Below, in pieces: positions 33,728 to 40,966 of a stretch of 40,966 nucleotides of DNA. Under the pieces are notes generated by a model. That model did not search any database, was not told the origin of the DNA, and saw only the letters and a program-made list of their open reading frames with translations. Within the stretch, counting starts at the first letter, position 1. Each line of letters starts with the position of its first letter. The translations under genes were made by a program, and so were the position numbers. This stretch comes from Porphyromonas macacae DSM 20710 = JCM 13914. Lineage in GTDB: Bacteria > Bacteroidota > Bacteroidia > Bacteroidales > Porphyromonadaceae. The stretch lies in assembly GCF_000379945.1 (NCBI RefSeq), contig NZ_KB904128.1:1-40966 (forward strand), in the 5' to 3' direction.

Positions 33728-33926
33728 CGAAATCGTTCGCAAACAAACTTTACACTGCGGTACTTAAGTCGAATTCTCGTTAAAATGACTCCTCTATCTT
33801 TTATTGAATAGAAAACAAATGCAAAAAACAAACCTTCAAAAAGAGGGTAAACAGAATAAAAACTCAAAAATCAGACTTTTTAGAACCAAAAACTTAAAAA
33901 AATTCAAGATTTTTCTGCAAAGTATG

Positions 33927-33956
33927 TTGTATAACATAAAATTATGACTATATTTG
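33927..33956 (+). promoter_or_regulatory. Promoter of the small RNA unit
   Basis: TTG (33927-33929), a 19-base spacer and TATATTTG (33949-33956) match the Bacteroidota consensus and predict a start near 33961. It is among the best-fitting promoters in the window. Confidence 0.8.
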
Positions 33957-33960
33957 CAAT

Positions 33961-34033
33961 GTGTTTTTCATGGTATTAGATTTAAGGTTAACGAAAAAGA
34001 TTGGTTGTCGGGAGACAACCAATTTTTGTTTTT
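33961..34033 (+). ncRNA. Putative small RNA of about 72 nt
   Basis: The promoter just upstream would start a transcript near 33961 that ends in a strong hairpin: a 10-bp stem ATTGGTTGTC/GACAACCAAT with GGGA loop (34000-34023), then TTTTTGTTTTT. The unpaired 5' part contains GGTATTAGATTTAAGGTTAAC. I remember similar leader-plus-hairpin sequences in Bacteroidales intergenic regions but cannot name the family. It could instead be a terminated 5' leader of the peptidase gene at 35382, now separated from it by the insertion sequence. No open reading frame is present. Confidence 0.65.
34000..34033 (+). terminator. Intrinsic terminator of the small RNA unit
   Basis: Perfect 10-bp stem, four-base GGGA loop and an 11-base T-rich tract broken by one G. 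Confidence 0.88.
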
Positions 34034-34083
34034 ACAGTCTAAAGCCAATCGCCATACAAGACTAAGCGGTCTGTAGAAAACGC

Positions 34084-35292
34084 CAGGGCTGACGCATTAA
34101 AAAAGCAGCTTTCTAAGTATTTTTATGGTCGTTAAAAGGGCGTTAGTTATGTATCAGTCTCTATTGGAAAGCCTCTGCATGGTCTCAGACCCACGGATAG
34201 ATCGTAAAAAAGTTTATCCTCTTGACTTTTTACTCCTGATCGTTTTCCTCTCTACACTCTCAGGCAACACCTCTTGGTATGAGATTGAAGATTATGCCGA
34301 GGAATATGAGGAAGAATTGAAAAGCCTATACGAAAAGCTTACCGGTGATCGGCTTACGCATACCATGCCCTCTCATGATACCCTCAACAGGAGCATCAGT
34401 CTGTTGGATGTAGAAGCCTTTGAAGGGGCCTATAAGCGATGGATTGAAGGGTTTATCCCGGCCACTTCGGGTAAGCATATTTGCATTGATGGCAAGACGA
34501 TGCGAGGTGTCAAGAAACTCTCTTTTGATACACAATCCCATGTCGTCTCTGCCTTTTCGCCTCAAGATATGTGCAGTCTTGCCCAACTCTACATCGACCG
34601 AAAAACAAACGAAATACCGGCTATACATCAACTTCTTCATTTGCTTGACTTGAACGGGGCTGTTGTCTCCATTGATGCCATAGGCACACAAACTGCCATT
34701 GCCGAACAAATTATCGATAAGGGCGGAGACTATGTATTGTGTGTTAAAGCGAATCAAAGTTTGAGTCTGCAAGAGATGGAAGCCTGTTTCTGCCCTCTGT
34801 TTCAGAAACATATCCTCCTTGACGAGCAGACGGAACTATCTCACGGACGCATAGAAACACGTCGCTATGAAAGTATTCTCAATCCCTTGGAGATAGAAGC
34901 CAACGAGGTATTAACTCGCTGGAAAGGCTTAAGGTCGATACACAGAGTTGTACGCAAACGAAGGGATAAAAAGAGCGACAAAACGAGTGAAGAAGTGGCC
35001 TGCTACATTTCGTCATTGACAGATCTTTCTTTATTGAAGCAGGCTATTCGTGGGCATTGGGCGATAGAGAACAAGTTGCATCACTGTTTGGATGTCTATT
35101 TCGGACACGATGCCTCGCACAAGAGAACGAAGAATGTGGCGCAGATTATGGATATCATTCAAAAGATTAATTTACTCATTATAGAGCGATTGAAGACGAA
35201 TATGAAGTCTTCAATCCCTCGTATTCAGAAAAAACTTGCTCGAATGAAGCCACAACAACTAATGACAATACAATTTTAATGCGTCAGCCCTG
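34084..35292 (+). mobile_element. Complete ISAs1-family insertion sequence
   Basis: Terminal inverted repeats of 19 bases (CAGGGCTGACGCATTAAAA) lie at 34084-34102 and 35274-35292 (inverted). The flanks carry a 10-bp direct repeat TAGAAAACGC at 34074-34083 and 35293-35302, as expected for target duplication in this family. The transposase is intact and its stop codon falls inside the right repeat. The perfect duplication suggests recent insertion. Confidence 0.93.
34125..35279 (+). CDS. ISAs1 family transposase
   Basis: A 384-residue DDE transposase related to the H-repeat-associated proteins. The N-terminal DDE_Tnp_1-associated part has PRIDRKKVYPLDFLLLIVF and HTMPSHDTLNRSISLLD; the catalytic part has CIDGKTMRG (first Asp), VVSIDAIGTQ (second Asp) and the C-terminal RGHWAIENKLHHCLDVYFGHD (Glu). 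All three acidic residues appear intact. The ATG at 34125 is used; an ATG at 34149 (MYQSLLES) matches many relatives and may be the true start. Confidence 0.95.
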   Translation: MVVKRALVMYQSLLESLCMVSDPRIDRKKVYPLDFLLLIVFLSTLSGNTSWYEIEDYAEEYEEELKSLYEKLTGDRLTHTMPSHDTLNRSISLLDVEAFEGAYKRWIEGFIPATSGKHICIDGKTMRGVKKLSFDTQSHVVSAFSPQDMCSLAQLYIDRKTNEIPAIHQLLHLLDLNGAVVSIDAIGTQTAIAEQIIDKGGDYVLCVKANQSLSLQEMEACFCPLFQKHILLDEQTELSHGRIETRRYESILNPLEIEANEVLTRWKGLRSIHRVVRKRRDKKSDKTSEEVACYISSLTDLSLLKQAIRGHWAIENKLHHCLDVYFGHDASHKRTKNVAQIMDIIQKINLLIIERLKTNMKSSIPRIQKKLARMKPQQLMTIQF

Positions 35293-35381
35293 TAGAAAAC
35301 GCCGAAATCCGAACAAAAACACTCCGACTTTTCATATTATTTCGTATTCTTGTGATATAGAAAGACTTGACAACCTTATAA

Positions 35382-37460
35382 ATGCGTAAAAACATGAATA
35401 AACTCTACAAAATTTTTCTTATTGTCGCCATGGCAATTGCAGCAGGTGCATGTGCCAGAGAAAACAGTAAAACAACAGAAAGGATGGATCAAAAGACGGT
35501 TATCTCTGCCAATGCTGTAAAAAACCTGATAAAAGAAATGACAGACAGTATAGGCAAAAGTCAGACATTACGTATCGAACGCGGCATCAAACAAACAGCC
35601 GGCCTGTGGAGAAAAGAAGACGGAGATGAATCTGCATGGACAGCATTCTGCAAAATGAATTTCATTGCCGATTCTATGCAACTGAACGATCTGTTTTCCT
35701 CTTTAGACCGGAATTTTGAAACACTTTTCGGTTTTTTCAACCGTATAGACTTAAAACTGAAAGAACGAATACATCTGGTGGGGCCGGAAGTAACCCCTAT
35801 AGATGAACTTTTCGGAGGATACGATGTTTCTGCACACTTCCAGGATGATATGTACGACAGTAAAATCGGTTTAATTACCGCATTAAACTTTCCTTATTAT
35901 ACTCTTGAAGAAAAGACAAATCTGGGTAAGAATTGGAATACACGCCAATGGGCTTATGCCAGAATGGGTGACATGTTCAAAACACGTATTCCTGCAAACA
36001 TAAAGCAAAACACATCGCAAACTTTGACTTCGGCGGACAACTACATCTCCAATTATAATATTTATATGGGTTGCCTGATTAATGACACAGGAGAACAGCT
36101 TTTCCCGAAAGATATGGCATTAATTACCCACTGGGGATTGAGAGATGAACTCAAATCGAATTATGGAGCAGTGGAAAGAGGCTTGGAGAAACAACGAATG
36201 GTGTACGAGGTGATGAAGCGTATCATCGACCAAAGCATTCCGTCTCAAGTTATCAATAGCAATAATTACCTCTGGAACCCTGTGACAAACAGAGTGCTTC
36301 AAAACGGTAAAGAAGTAGAAGGAATTGCTGAAGAAGATATACGCTATCAGGTGCTGTTGGACAACTTTATAGCTCTTAAAAAGGAGGATGTTTACTATCC
36401 CGATTCATCGACTTATATCCGCCGGGCTTTTGAACTGAACATGGAAATTCCACAAGAAGACGTGAGAGCACTGTTTGTGGAATTGGTATCTTCTCCGCAG
36501 ATCAAACGTGTGGCATCGCTCATCAGCGAACGCTTGGGCAGACCGTTGGAACCATTCGATATCTGGTATAATGGTTTCACTCCGAAACCGCTTCCGGAAG
36601 AAAAACTTACAGCCATCACACAAAAACTATATCCGAACAACATGGCTCTAAAGGCTGACCTGCCCAATATATTGGTAAAACTGGGCTGGAAACCCGAACG
36701 GGCAAAAGAAATAGCCAGTCTGGTATCAGTCGATGCCGCCAGAGGCTCCGGACATGCGTGGGGGGCTCAGATGAAAAACGATCAGGCACACCTGCGCACA
36801 CGTATACAGCCCACGGGTATGGATTACAAAGGTTACAACATTGCCATTCATGAATTCGGACATAATGTGGAACAAACGATTACCATGAACGATGTGCCTT
36901 ACTTCGTTCTGAACGGAGTACCCAACACGGCATTTACGGAGGCCGTTGCATTCCTCTTTCAAAAACGCGATTTGGATTTACTGGGCATGACAAACAATGA
37001 TGATCAGGACAAGGAAGATTTTATGGCACTGAAAGCAATTTGGGATTGTTATGAAATTATGGGAGTTTCGCTGGTAGATATGAAAGTTTGGGAATGGATG
37101 TACGCAAACCCCGGCTGCAATAAAACGGAATTGAAAGAGGCGGTCATAACAATAGCCAAAGAGGTTTGGAATAAATACTATGCGGATGTTTTGGGAGGCA
37201 AAGACCAGCCGCTTTTGGCAATCTATTCGCACATGATCGACAACCCGTTATATCTCCCCAATTATCCGATGGGGCATTTGATCGACTTCCAGTTGGAAGA
37301 TCAGGTGAGAGGAAAAAATATAGCTGATGAACTGCAACGGATGTACATACAGGGACGACTCGTACCGCAAGTTTGGATGCAACGTGCCGTGGGTAAACCG
37401 ATCGGCGTGGAACCGGTGTTGAAAGCTGTGGATAAGGCTCTAACCAAATTCGGCAAATAG
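35382..37460 (+). CDS. HEXXH zinc metallopeptidase, probable lipoprotein
   Basis: A 692-residue exported protein. The N-terminus ends in AAGAC (Cys24), a plausible lipobox, so the mature protein is probably lipid-anchored. The zinc motif is IAIHEFGHN (His490, His494) with a likely third ligand Glu520 in FTEAVAFLF, 26 residues after the second histidine, as in M3-like gluzincins. The region before it is helical. It differs from the HECLGH motif of Bacteroides DPP III. Substrate unknown; peptide degradation in the periplasm or at the surface is inference. The ISAs1 element sits 90 bases upstream and a terminator follows, so it is a single-gene unit. Confidence 0.75.
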   Translation: MRKNMNKLYKIFLIVAMAIAAGACARENSKTTERMDQKTVISANAVKNLIKEMTDSIGKSQTLRIERGIKQTAGLWRKEDGDESAWTAFCKMNFIADSMQLNDLFSSLDRNFETLFGFFNRIDLKLKERIHLVGPEVTPIDELFGGYDVSAHFQDDMYDSKIGLITALNFPYYTLEEKTNLGKNWNTRQWAYARMGDMFKTRIPANIKQNTSQTLTSADNYISNYNIYMGCLINDTGEQLFPKDMALITHWGLRDELKSNYGAVERGLEKQRMVYEVMKRIIDQSIPSQVINSNNYLWNPVTNRVLQNGKEVEGIAEEDIRYQVLLDNFIALKKEDVYYPDSSTYIRRAFELNMEIPQEDVRALFVELVSSPQIKRVASLISERLGRPLEPFDIWYNGFTPKPLPEEKLTAITQKLYPNNMALKADLPNILVKLGWKPERAKEIASLVSVDAARGSGHAWGAQMKNDQAHLRTRIQPTGMDYKGYNIAIHEFGHNVEQTITMNDVPYFVLNGVPNTAFTEAVAFLFQKRDLDLLGMTNNDDQDKEDFMALKAIWDCYEIMGVSLVDMKVWEWMYANPGCNKTELKEAVITIAKEVWNKYYADVLGGKDQPLLAIYSHMIDNPLYLPNYPMGHLIDFQLEDQVRGKNIADELQRMYIQGRLVPQVWMQRAVGKPIGVEPVLKAVDKALTKFGK

Positions 37461-37483
37461 TTTTATTGCCATACAAAGATTTT

Positions 37484-37529
37484 GAGGCTGTTCCCCTTGT
37501 AGATTTTCAGCAAACTCCGGAACAGCCTC
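37484..37529 (+). terminator. Terminator between the metallopeptidase and S41 genes
   Basis: A perfect 11-bp stem, GAGGCTGTTCC/GGAACAGCCTC, with a loop of about 24 bases, followed by ATTTTAG. It lies 24 bases after the metallopeptidase stop and before the S41 gene, so the two are probably separate transcripts or partly coupled. Confidence 0.8.
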
Positions 37530-37553
37530 ATTTTAGATTAAATCAAGCACAAA

Positions 37554-39191
37554 ATGAGAATGAAAAAATATTTCTTTCTGCTGCTAAGCTTGTTTTGCCT
37601 CATTATGCAAGGACAGAACAATCACGACTCCATATCGTCAGCCTCTTACTTGTCTGATTTTGATTTATTTACAAATTACTTGGAACAGACGCACCCGGAT
37701 CCTTATACAGCCTTCGGCGGAAAAATCTATTTTAGGAAAACTGTACAGGAGATACGGGAACAAATAAAAAACATTCAATCTGTCGATGAATTCGAACAAA
37801 TACTTAGAAATTTGCTTGTACGCTTAGAAGACGGGCATACATTTATTTACGCTTCTTCAAAGAAAAAGAATTTGTCTGTTCAAGCAAAATTTTTGCCTCT
37901 GACTTTCAAAACAGCCACCGACGGACTGTTCGTAGCGCGAACAACGGAAAATTACAAAAAGTACGTTGGATATAAACTGATCGCTGTCGACGGTATAACC
38001 ACCGATTCATTGGCAAAACGAATGAGAGTCATCGCTCCGATAGAAAATAAATACGGTGCCTGGAATGTTTTGGAAAATGTCATCGCTCATCAAAAAGGAG
38101 CAGAAAAACTCCTCAAGAAAGAAAGGGTGGAGAATTTATGTCTGACCTTGCAAAACAGAGTAAATAATATCGAAAATATAACTGTAGAACTTGAAGAAAA
38201 ATTCACATTCACCCCAATTTCTCAAGAAATGAATTTGAATGAAGGCAACGGGCTGTTAAGCTATCGGCTCTTACCGGATTGCAATGCAGCTTACTTCCGT
38301 TGGAATACCATCGCTTCCCGCGAAATATTTATCGAAGCTGATTCGACTGACAAAGAAACCAACCGGGCAATAAATTGGCTCTACGGCATAATGAAAAGAC
38401 CAAAACCGAAAAACTTTACCGAAACAATCGATGGACTGCCCGAACTTTACGGTACATTTTACCGTATGCTTACGGAGATGAAAGAAAACAAACTGGAGTA
38501 TCTGATTGTCGATTTACGCAAGAATGGTGGCGGAATGACACCGCTTTGTATGCCACTTCTCTATATGCTATACGGCAATGACTATCTAAACTACCACTCC
38601 GATGCCGAATATCATACTCTGATATCGCCTTTATTATTAAAAAAATACAAAACAACACTTGAGAAATTCAATCAAAAAGAGGGTAAGGATTATAAAATGG
38701 GCGATTATGTGTTTAGTCCTTTCTTTCCTTATAAAGATATTCCTCTATCCCAAAAACAAACAGATCTTTCACTTATATCATACGAAAACGGCACGGGCAA
38801 ACAATACACCATAAACCTGAAAGGTCGTCCGGTATATCGTCCACACGTAATTGTTTTATCCTCTCCTGCGACATTTAGCGCAGCCTATCATTTTATGTAT
38901 TTCCTAACCGAAATAGGCAATGCCACGATAATTGGAGTACCTTCGTCACAAGCGGGCAATACATATATGGAAAGCACACGGTTCGAATTGCCATATAGCG
39001 GAATAGCCGGCAGTATTTCAAATGCAATTCAAATCATGTTTCCCAACGACGAAGAAAAAGGAATTGTATTTATACCGACCTATCCGATGACAATAAATGA
39101 TTATGCCAAATACAATTTTGTAGAAGATGCAGAAATTCTCTACTGTCTGGACCTAATCAAACAAGGCAAAATTTTACAAAAACAGCAGTAA
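37554..39191 (+). CDS. S41 family peptidase-like secreted protein
   Basis: A 545-residue protein with a signal peptide (1-20). The N-terminal domain has VRLEDGHTFIYA (about 89-100), a cap region typical of S41 proteases. The core has LIVDLRKNGGGMTPL (about 317-331) and VIVLSSPATFSAAYHFMYFL, placing the nucleophile at about Ser442. Then comes TIIGVPSSQAGNTYMES, where other S41 enzymes have the catalytic tetrad glutamate; here it is less clear, so activity is not certain. No PDZ domain is evident. It is probably an exported C-terminal-processing-like protease or a related non-PDZ S41 protein. Confidence 0.82.
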   Translation: MRMKKYFFLLLSLFCLIMQGQNNHDSISSASYLSDFDLFTNYLEQTHPDPYTAFGGKIYFRKTVQEIREQIKNIQSVDEFEQILRNLLVRLEDGHTFIYASSKKKNLSVQAKFLPLTFKTATDGLFVARTTENYKKYVGYKLIAVDGITTDSLAKRMRVIAPIENKYGAWNVLENVIAHQKGAEKLLKKERVENLCLTLQNRVNNIENITVELEEKFTFTPISQEMNLNEGNGLLSYRLLPDCNAAYFRWNTIASREIFIEADSTDKETNRAINWLYGIMKRPKPKNFTETIDGLPELYGTFYRMLTEMKENKLEYLIVDLRKNGGGMTPLCMPLLYMLYGNDYLNYHSDAEYHTLISPLLLKKYKTTLEKFNQKEGKDYKMGDYVFSPFFPYKDIPLSQKQTDLSLISYENGTGKQYTINLKGRPVYRPHVIVLSSPATFSAAYHFMYFLTEIGNATIIGVPSSQAGNTYMESTRFELPYSGIAGSISNAIQIMFPNDEEKGIVFIPTYPMTINDYAKYNFVEDAEILYCLDLIKQGKILQKQQ

Positions 39192-39235
39192 AAAGTACGA
39201 ACTTCAAATATCCGGCATTCAGAATCCTGGTAAAA

Positions 39236-39276
39236 AAGAAGAAGGTATGCCTTTTATTTTGACATACCTTCTTCTT
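39236..39276 (-). terminator. Terminator of tRNA-Leu, possibly shared with the S41 gene
   Basis: A perfect 14-bp stem AAGAAGAAGGTATG/CATACCTTCTTCTT with a 13-base loop. On the minus strand TTTTTT follows, 8 bases after the tRNA. It lies also 45 bases after the S41 gene on the other strand and may stop both convergent transcripts. Confidence 0.88.
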
Positions 39277-39283
39277 ATACAAG

Positions 39284-39365
39284 TGCGGCTGAAAGGACTC
39301 GAACCTTCACGGATTGCTCCACCAGATCCTAAGTCTGGCGTGGCTACCAATTACACCACAGCCGC
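39284..39365 (-). tRNA. tRNA-Leu(TAG)
   Basis: The minus strand folds as an 82-base class II tRNA: acceptor GCGGCTG/CAGCCGC, anticodon stem-loop CCAGACTTAGGATCTGG with TAG anticodon (reads CUA-type leucine codons), a long variable arm (TGGAGCAATCCG) and T-arm GAAGGTTCGAGTCCTTTC. No CCA is encoded. The discriminator is A. Confidence 0.96.
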
Positions 39366-39386
39366 AGTGTTTCTTCTAAAACGCCA

Positions 39387-39416
39387 CAAAGTTAAATTTT
39401 TCTTTGAGAAAAACAA
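39387..39416 (-). promoter_or_regulatory. Promoter of tRNA-Leu
   Basis: On the minus strand TTG (39414-39416), 19 bases and TAACTTTG (39387-39394); the same -7 element as the rRNA promoter. It ends 21 bases before the tRNA. Confidence 0.82.
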
Positions 39417-39530
39417 TGTACTTATATCTCTTACACTGGATAGCATCTATCTCTATCGAAAGTTTCGAGCATAGAAAAAGAAGCTGTGTCAAAACTCCAT
39501 TCTCCCTAAATCAACTGTCATTTGTAAAGA

Positions 39531-39573
39531 ACAACCGCTATCAAAGAGCCAAAAACTCAATGATAGCGATTGT
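39531..39573 (-). terminator. Hairpin, probable terminator of the DUF6263-like gene
   Basis: Arms ACAACCGCTATCA and TGATAGCGATTGT pair at 12 of 13 positions around a 17-base loop. It lies about 100 bases after the stop of the gene ending at 39674. T-runs are weak on both sides, so orientation is uncertain. Confidence 0.5.
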
Positions 39574-39673
39574 TTTATTTGATTAGAAAGGGTATTAACT
39601 ATCGATATGAAAGGAAACTTCTCTCAATTCCATGTTTTACCCCCCTTTTCTACAAACAAAATATAGCTTTTTC

Positions 39674-40516
39674 TTACAAAATATTCGTAGATTGCTCTAA
39701 CTCCATGTTCATCTCTGCCTGTTGCCCTTGAACATTCATTTCGCCACTCAAAGGCATTTTCAAATATTGAGATTTAACCATACCGCTTTTTCTGTCAACA
39801 GAAACAGTCATCTTGCCGTCGCCGGAAATAGTACTGCCCTGTATCTCCGCAACATTGGTAATCTTGTATTCAAGAACAAAATCCGTGTCTGTAATTTTCA
39901 CTAATTTTCCGGTACCGGATATTTGATTCGCCCCTCCCATACCTAATTCCTGACGATAGCTAATTTTAAACTCTTCGCCTTGAGCAATGGGCTTTTGCGG
40001 CAAAAGGTTTCCAAAAGTAAGCGTGCTTTCGATTTGCTTAAGCAATTGCTTGCTTTGACCCGGCATAACTTCATTTATGGCTTTTTCCATATCGGCAGCA
40101 TCTATCTTGCCGACAAGGACATTATATTTATTGGTTTTATATTTAACCGGTTTATTAATCATGGCAATTACGGGCTTATTCATCGCATTCGGAGCATCCG
40201 AAGAACTAATGCGTTGCTTCATACCCATCGTACTTACATCTGTAGTCACTTCACTCATATTATAAATCCAGTCAAAGGTGTCATTGACACGATCCTGACA
40301 TTTATAATTGAATTTTGAGTTCATATTCATTTCTGTGTATACAGCTTGGCCGGCTATCTTGATGGTCATCGCCATTTTTATTTCACTTTTCATGTCAAAG
40401 TTTTCTCCCTTTTGCACTTTCAAAACAATATCATGTTTTTGTTGGGCATTAGCTGAAACGATAAAACCAAACAGTGCAAAAAATACCGAGAAAGTCAAAA
40501 TTGTTTTTCTCATCAT
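39674..40516 (-). CDS. DUF6263-like secreted protein
   Basis: A 280-residue exported protein with a signal peptide (1-24, ending SANAQQ). The rest is beta-rich with many alternating charged and small residues, for example KVQKGENFDMKSEIKMAMTIK and FVLEYKITNVAEIQGSTISGDGKM. The layout (N-terminal MRKTI signal, then KGExxDMKSEI... and a late VDRKSGMVKSQYL strand) resembles DUF6263, a Bacteroidota family of unknown function; this is from memory. ATGs at 40516 and 40513 are both possible. A -7-like TAGCTTTG at 40557-40564 lacks a well-spaced -33. Confidence 0.7.
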   Translation of the reverse strand: MMRKTILTFSVFFALFGFIVSANAQQKHDIVLKVQKGENFDMKSEIKMAMTIKIAGQAVYTEMNMNSKFNYKCQDRVNDTFDWIYNMSEVTTDVSTMGMKQRISSSDAPNAMNKPVIAMINKPVKYKTNKYNVLVGKIDAADMEKAINEVMPGQSKQLLKQIESTLTFGNLLPQKPIAQGEEFKISYRQELGMGGANQISGTGKLVKITDTDFVLEYKITNVAEIQGSTISGDGKMTVSVDRKSGMVKSQYLKMPLSGEMNVQGQQAEMNMELEQSTNIL

Positions 40517-40646
40517 AAAAGAATTTTAATCGGTTAATACTCAATAATATTTTCGACAAAGCTACGCAAAATAAGTTTGTGTATTATTATCAAGAGAATT
40601 GTATTTTAATATTTTTGTCGAAACTGATTCCTCCTCAAAACAAAAA

Positions 40647-40966
40647 AGGGGCTGTGTCAAAATTCATTTTTGGGGCAGCCTCCTTTTTTATTCCTCATCC
40701 AACGACAAAGCCCCAACTTTCACAAGCTAGGGCTTCGTTCGTTCACTAAGTTTGAGTAACTTAGCAAATATCAATTACTTAATGAATACAAAGTTACACT
40801 TTCGTCCTTACATATCCGACCCCATCCTGCTATTTCCTGCAGAACTTGGTCAAGATATTGATGCCAATGACCCTGTGCGCCTGGTCAACAGCATTGTAGA
40901 TTCGCTGAATTTAGAATCAATCCAAGGTCTCTATCGCGTTCGTGGGCGCAGTGCTTACCATCCGCG
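40647..40966 (+). mobile_element. Left end of an IS1182-family insertion sequence (cut by the window end)
   Basis: The left terminus is inferred near 40647-40652 from GGGGCTGTGTCAAAA, which resembles known IS1182 ends. It is followed by a hairpin GGCTG...CAGCC with a T-run and, after a leader of about 100 bases, the transposase start at 40782. The right end is outside the window. Confidence 0.7.
40782..40966 (+). CDS. IS1182 family transposase, N-terminal fragment
   Basis: The frame starts MNTKLHFRPYISDPILLFPA and stays open to the window end (61 full codons), with DPVRLVNSIVDSLNLESI and RGRSAYHPR, the N-terminal (DUF772-type) signature of IS1182/IS5-like transposases. The catalytic domain lies outside. 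Confidence 0.88.
   Translation, partial: MNTKLHFRPYISDPILLFPAELGQDIDANDPVRLVNSIVDSLNLESIQGLYRVRGRSAYHP

Noticed and set aside
34326-34811. 161-codon minus-strand open frame in the insertion sequence
   Set aside because: It is the antisense shadow of the ISAs1 transposase.

Overview
The window looks like a chromosomal segment of a Bacteroidales bacterium (phylum Bacteroidota). The 5' end of a 16S rRNA gene at the left edge, TonB-dependent receptors, the ftsX-DUF3098-uppP-truB-queA-folK gene order and several promoters of the Bacteroidota type (TTG or TTTG, 19-20 bases, then TAnnTTTG) all fit. The DNA is AT-rich. I cannot fix the genus; a gut or oral Porphyromonadaceae/Barnesiellaceae-like lineage is a guess. 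Almost everything from 1 to 33.4 kb is on the minus strand.

Left part (0-5 kb): the start of an rrn operon with its promoter, tRNA-Gly(GCC) with its own promoter, then a housekeeping operon reading leftwards: ftsX, a DUF3098 membrane protein, uppP, truB, queA and folK (cell division, undecaprenyl phosphate recycling, tRNA modification, folate). 5-16 kb: a TonB receptor with a carboxypeptidase-regulatory-like N-terminus, a TPM-domain membrane protein with four CxxC pairs, LemA, a pyrB-pyrI-flavin reductase operon, an unusual protein with caspase-like His-Gly and Cys signatures, and a cardiolipin synthase. 16-20.5 kb: a small beta-barrel protein, a LysM protein joined to a periplasmic-binding-like domain, and a second TonB receptor.

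20.8-29 kb: a glycan operon (flippase and three glycosyltransferases) behind aroC; a SlyD-type FKBP with a cysteine-rich tail; and an ECF sigma factor, a putative anti-sigma factor and a Spy/CpxP-like periplasmic protein in one unit. 29-33.4 kb: rpiB and transketolase, tRNA-Cys with promoter and terminator, and a proline dehydrogenase.

33.4-41 kb is the accessory part, where most genes switch to the plus strand. It holds a 243-bp element with perfect 38-bp inverted arms, whose core resembles a second intergenic sequence 13 kb away; a compact small-RNA-like unit (promoter, about 72 nt, strong terminator); a complete ISAs1-family insertion sequence with 10-bp target duplication; a HEXXH metallopeptidase lipoprotein; an S41-type protease; tRNA-Leu(TAG); a DUF6263-like secreted protein; and the left end of an IS1182-family element cut by the window end.

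The most interesting signals are the nested-repeat element and its relative, the small RNA unit beside it, and the caspase-like protein. No CRISPR array, prophage or recognisable defence island was seen.
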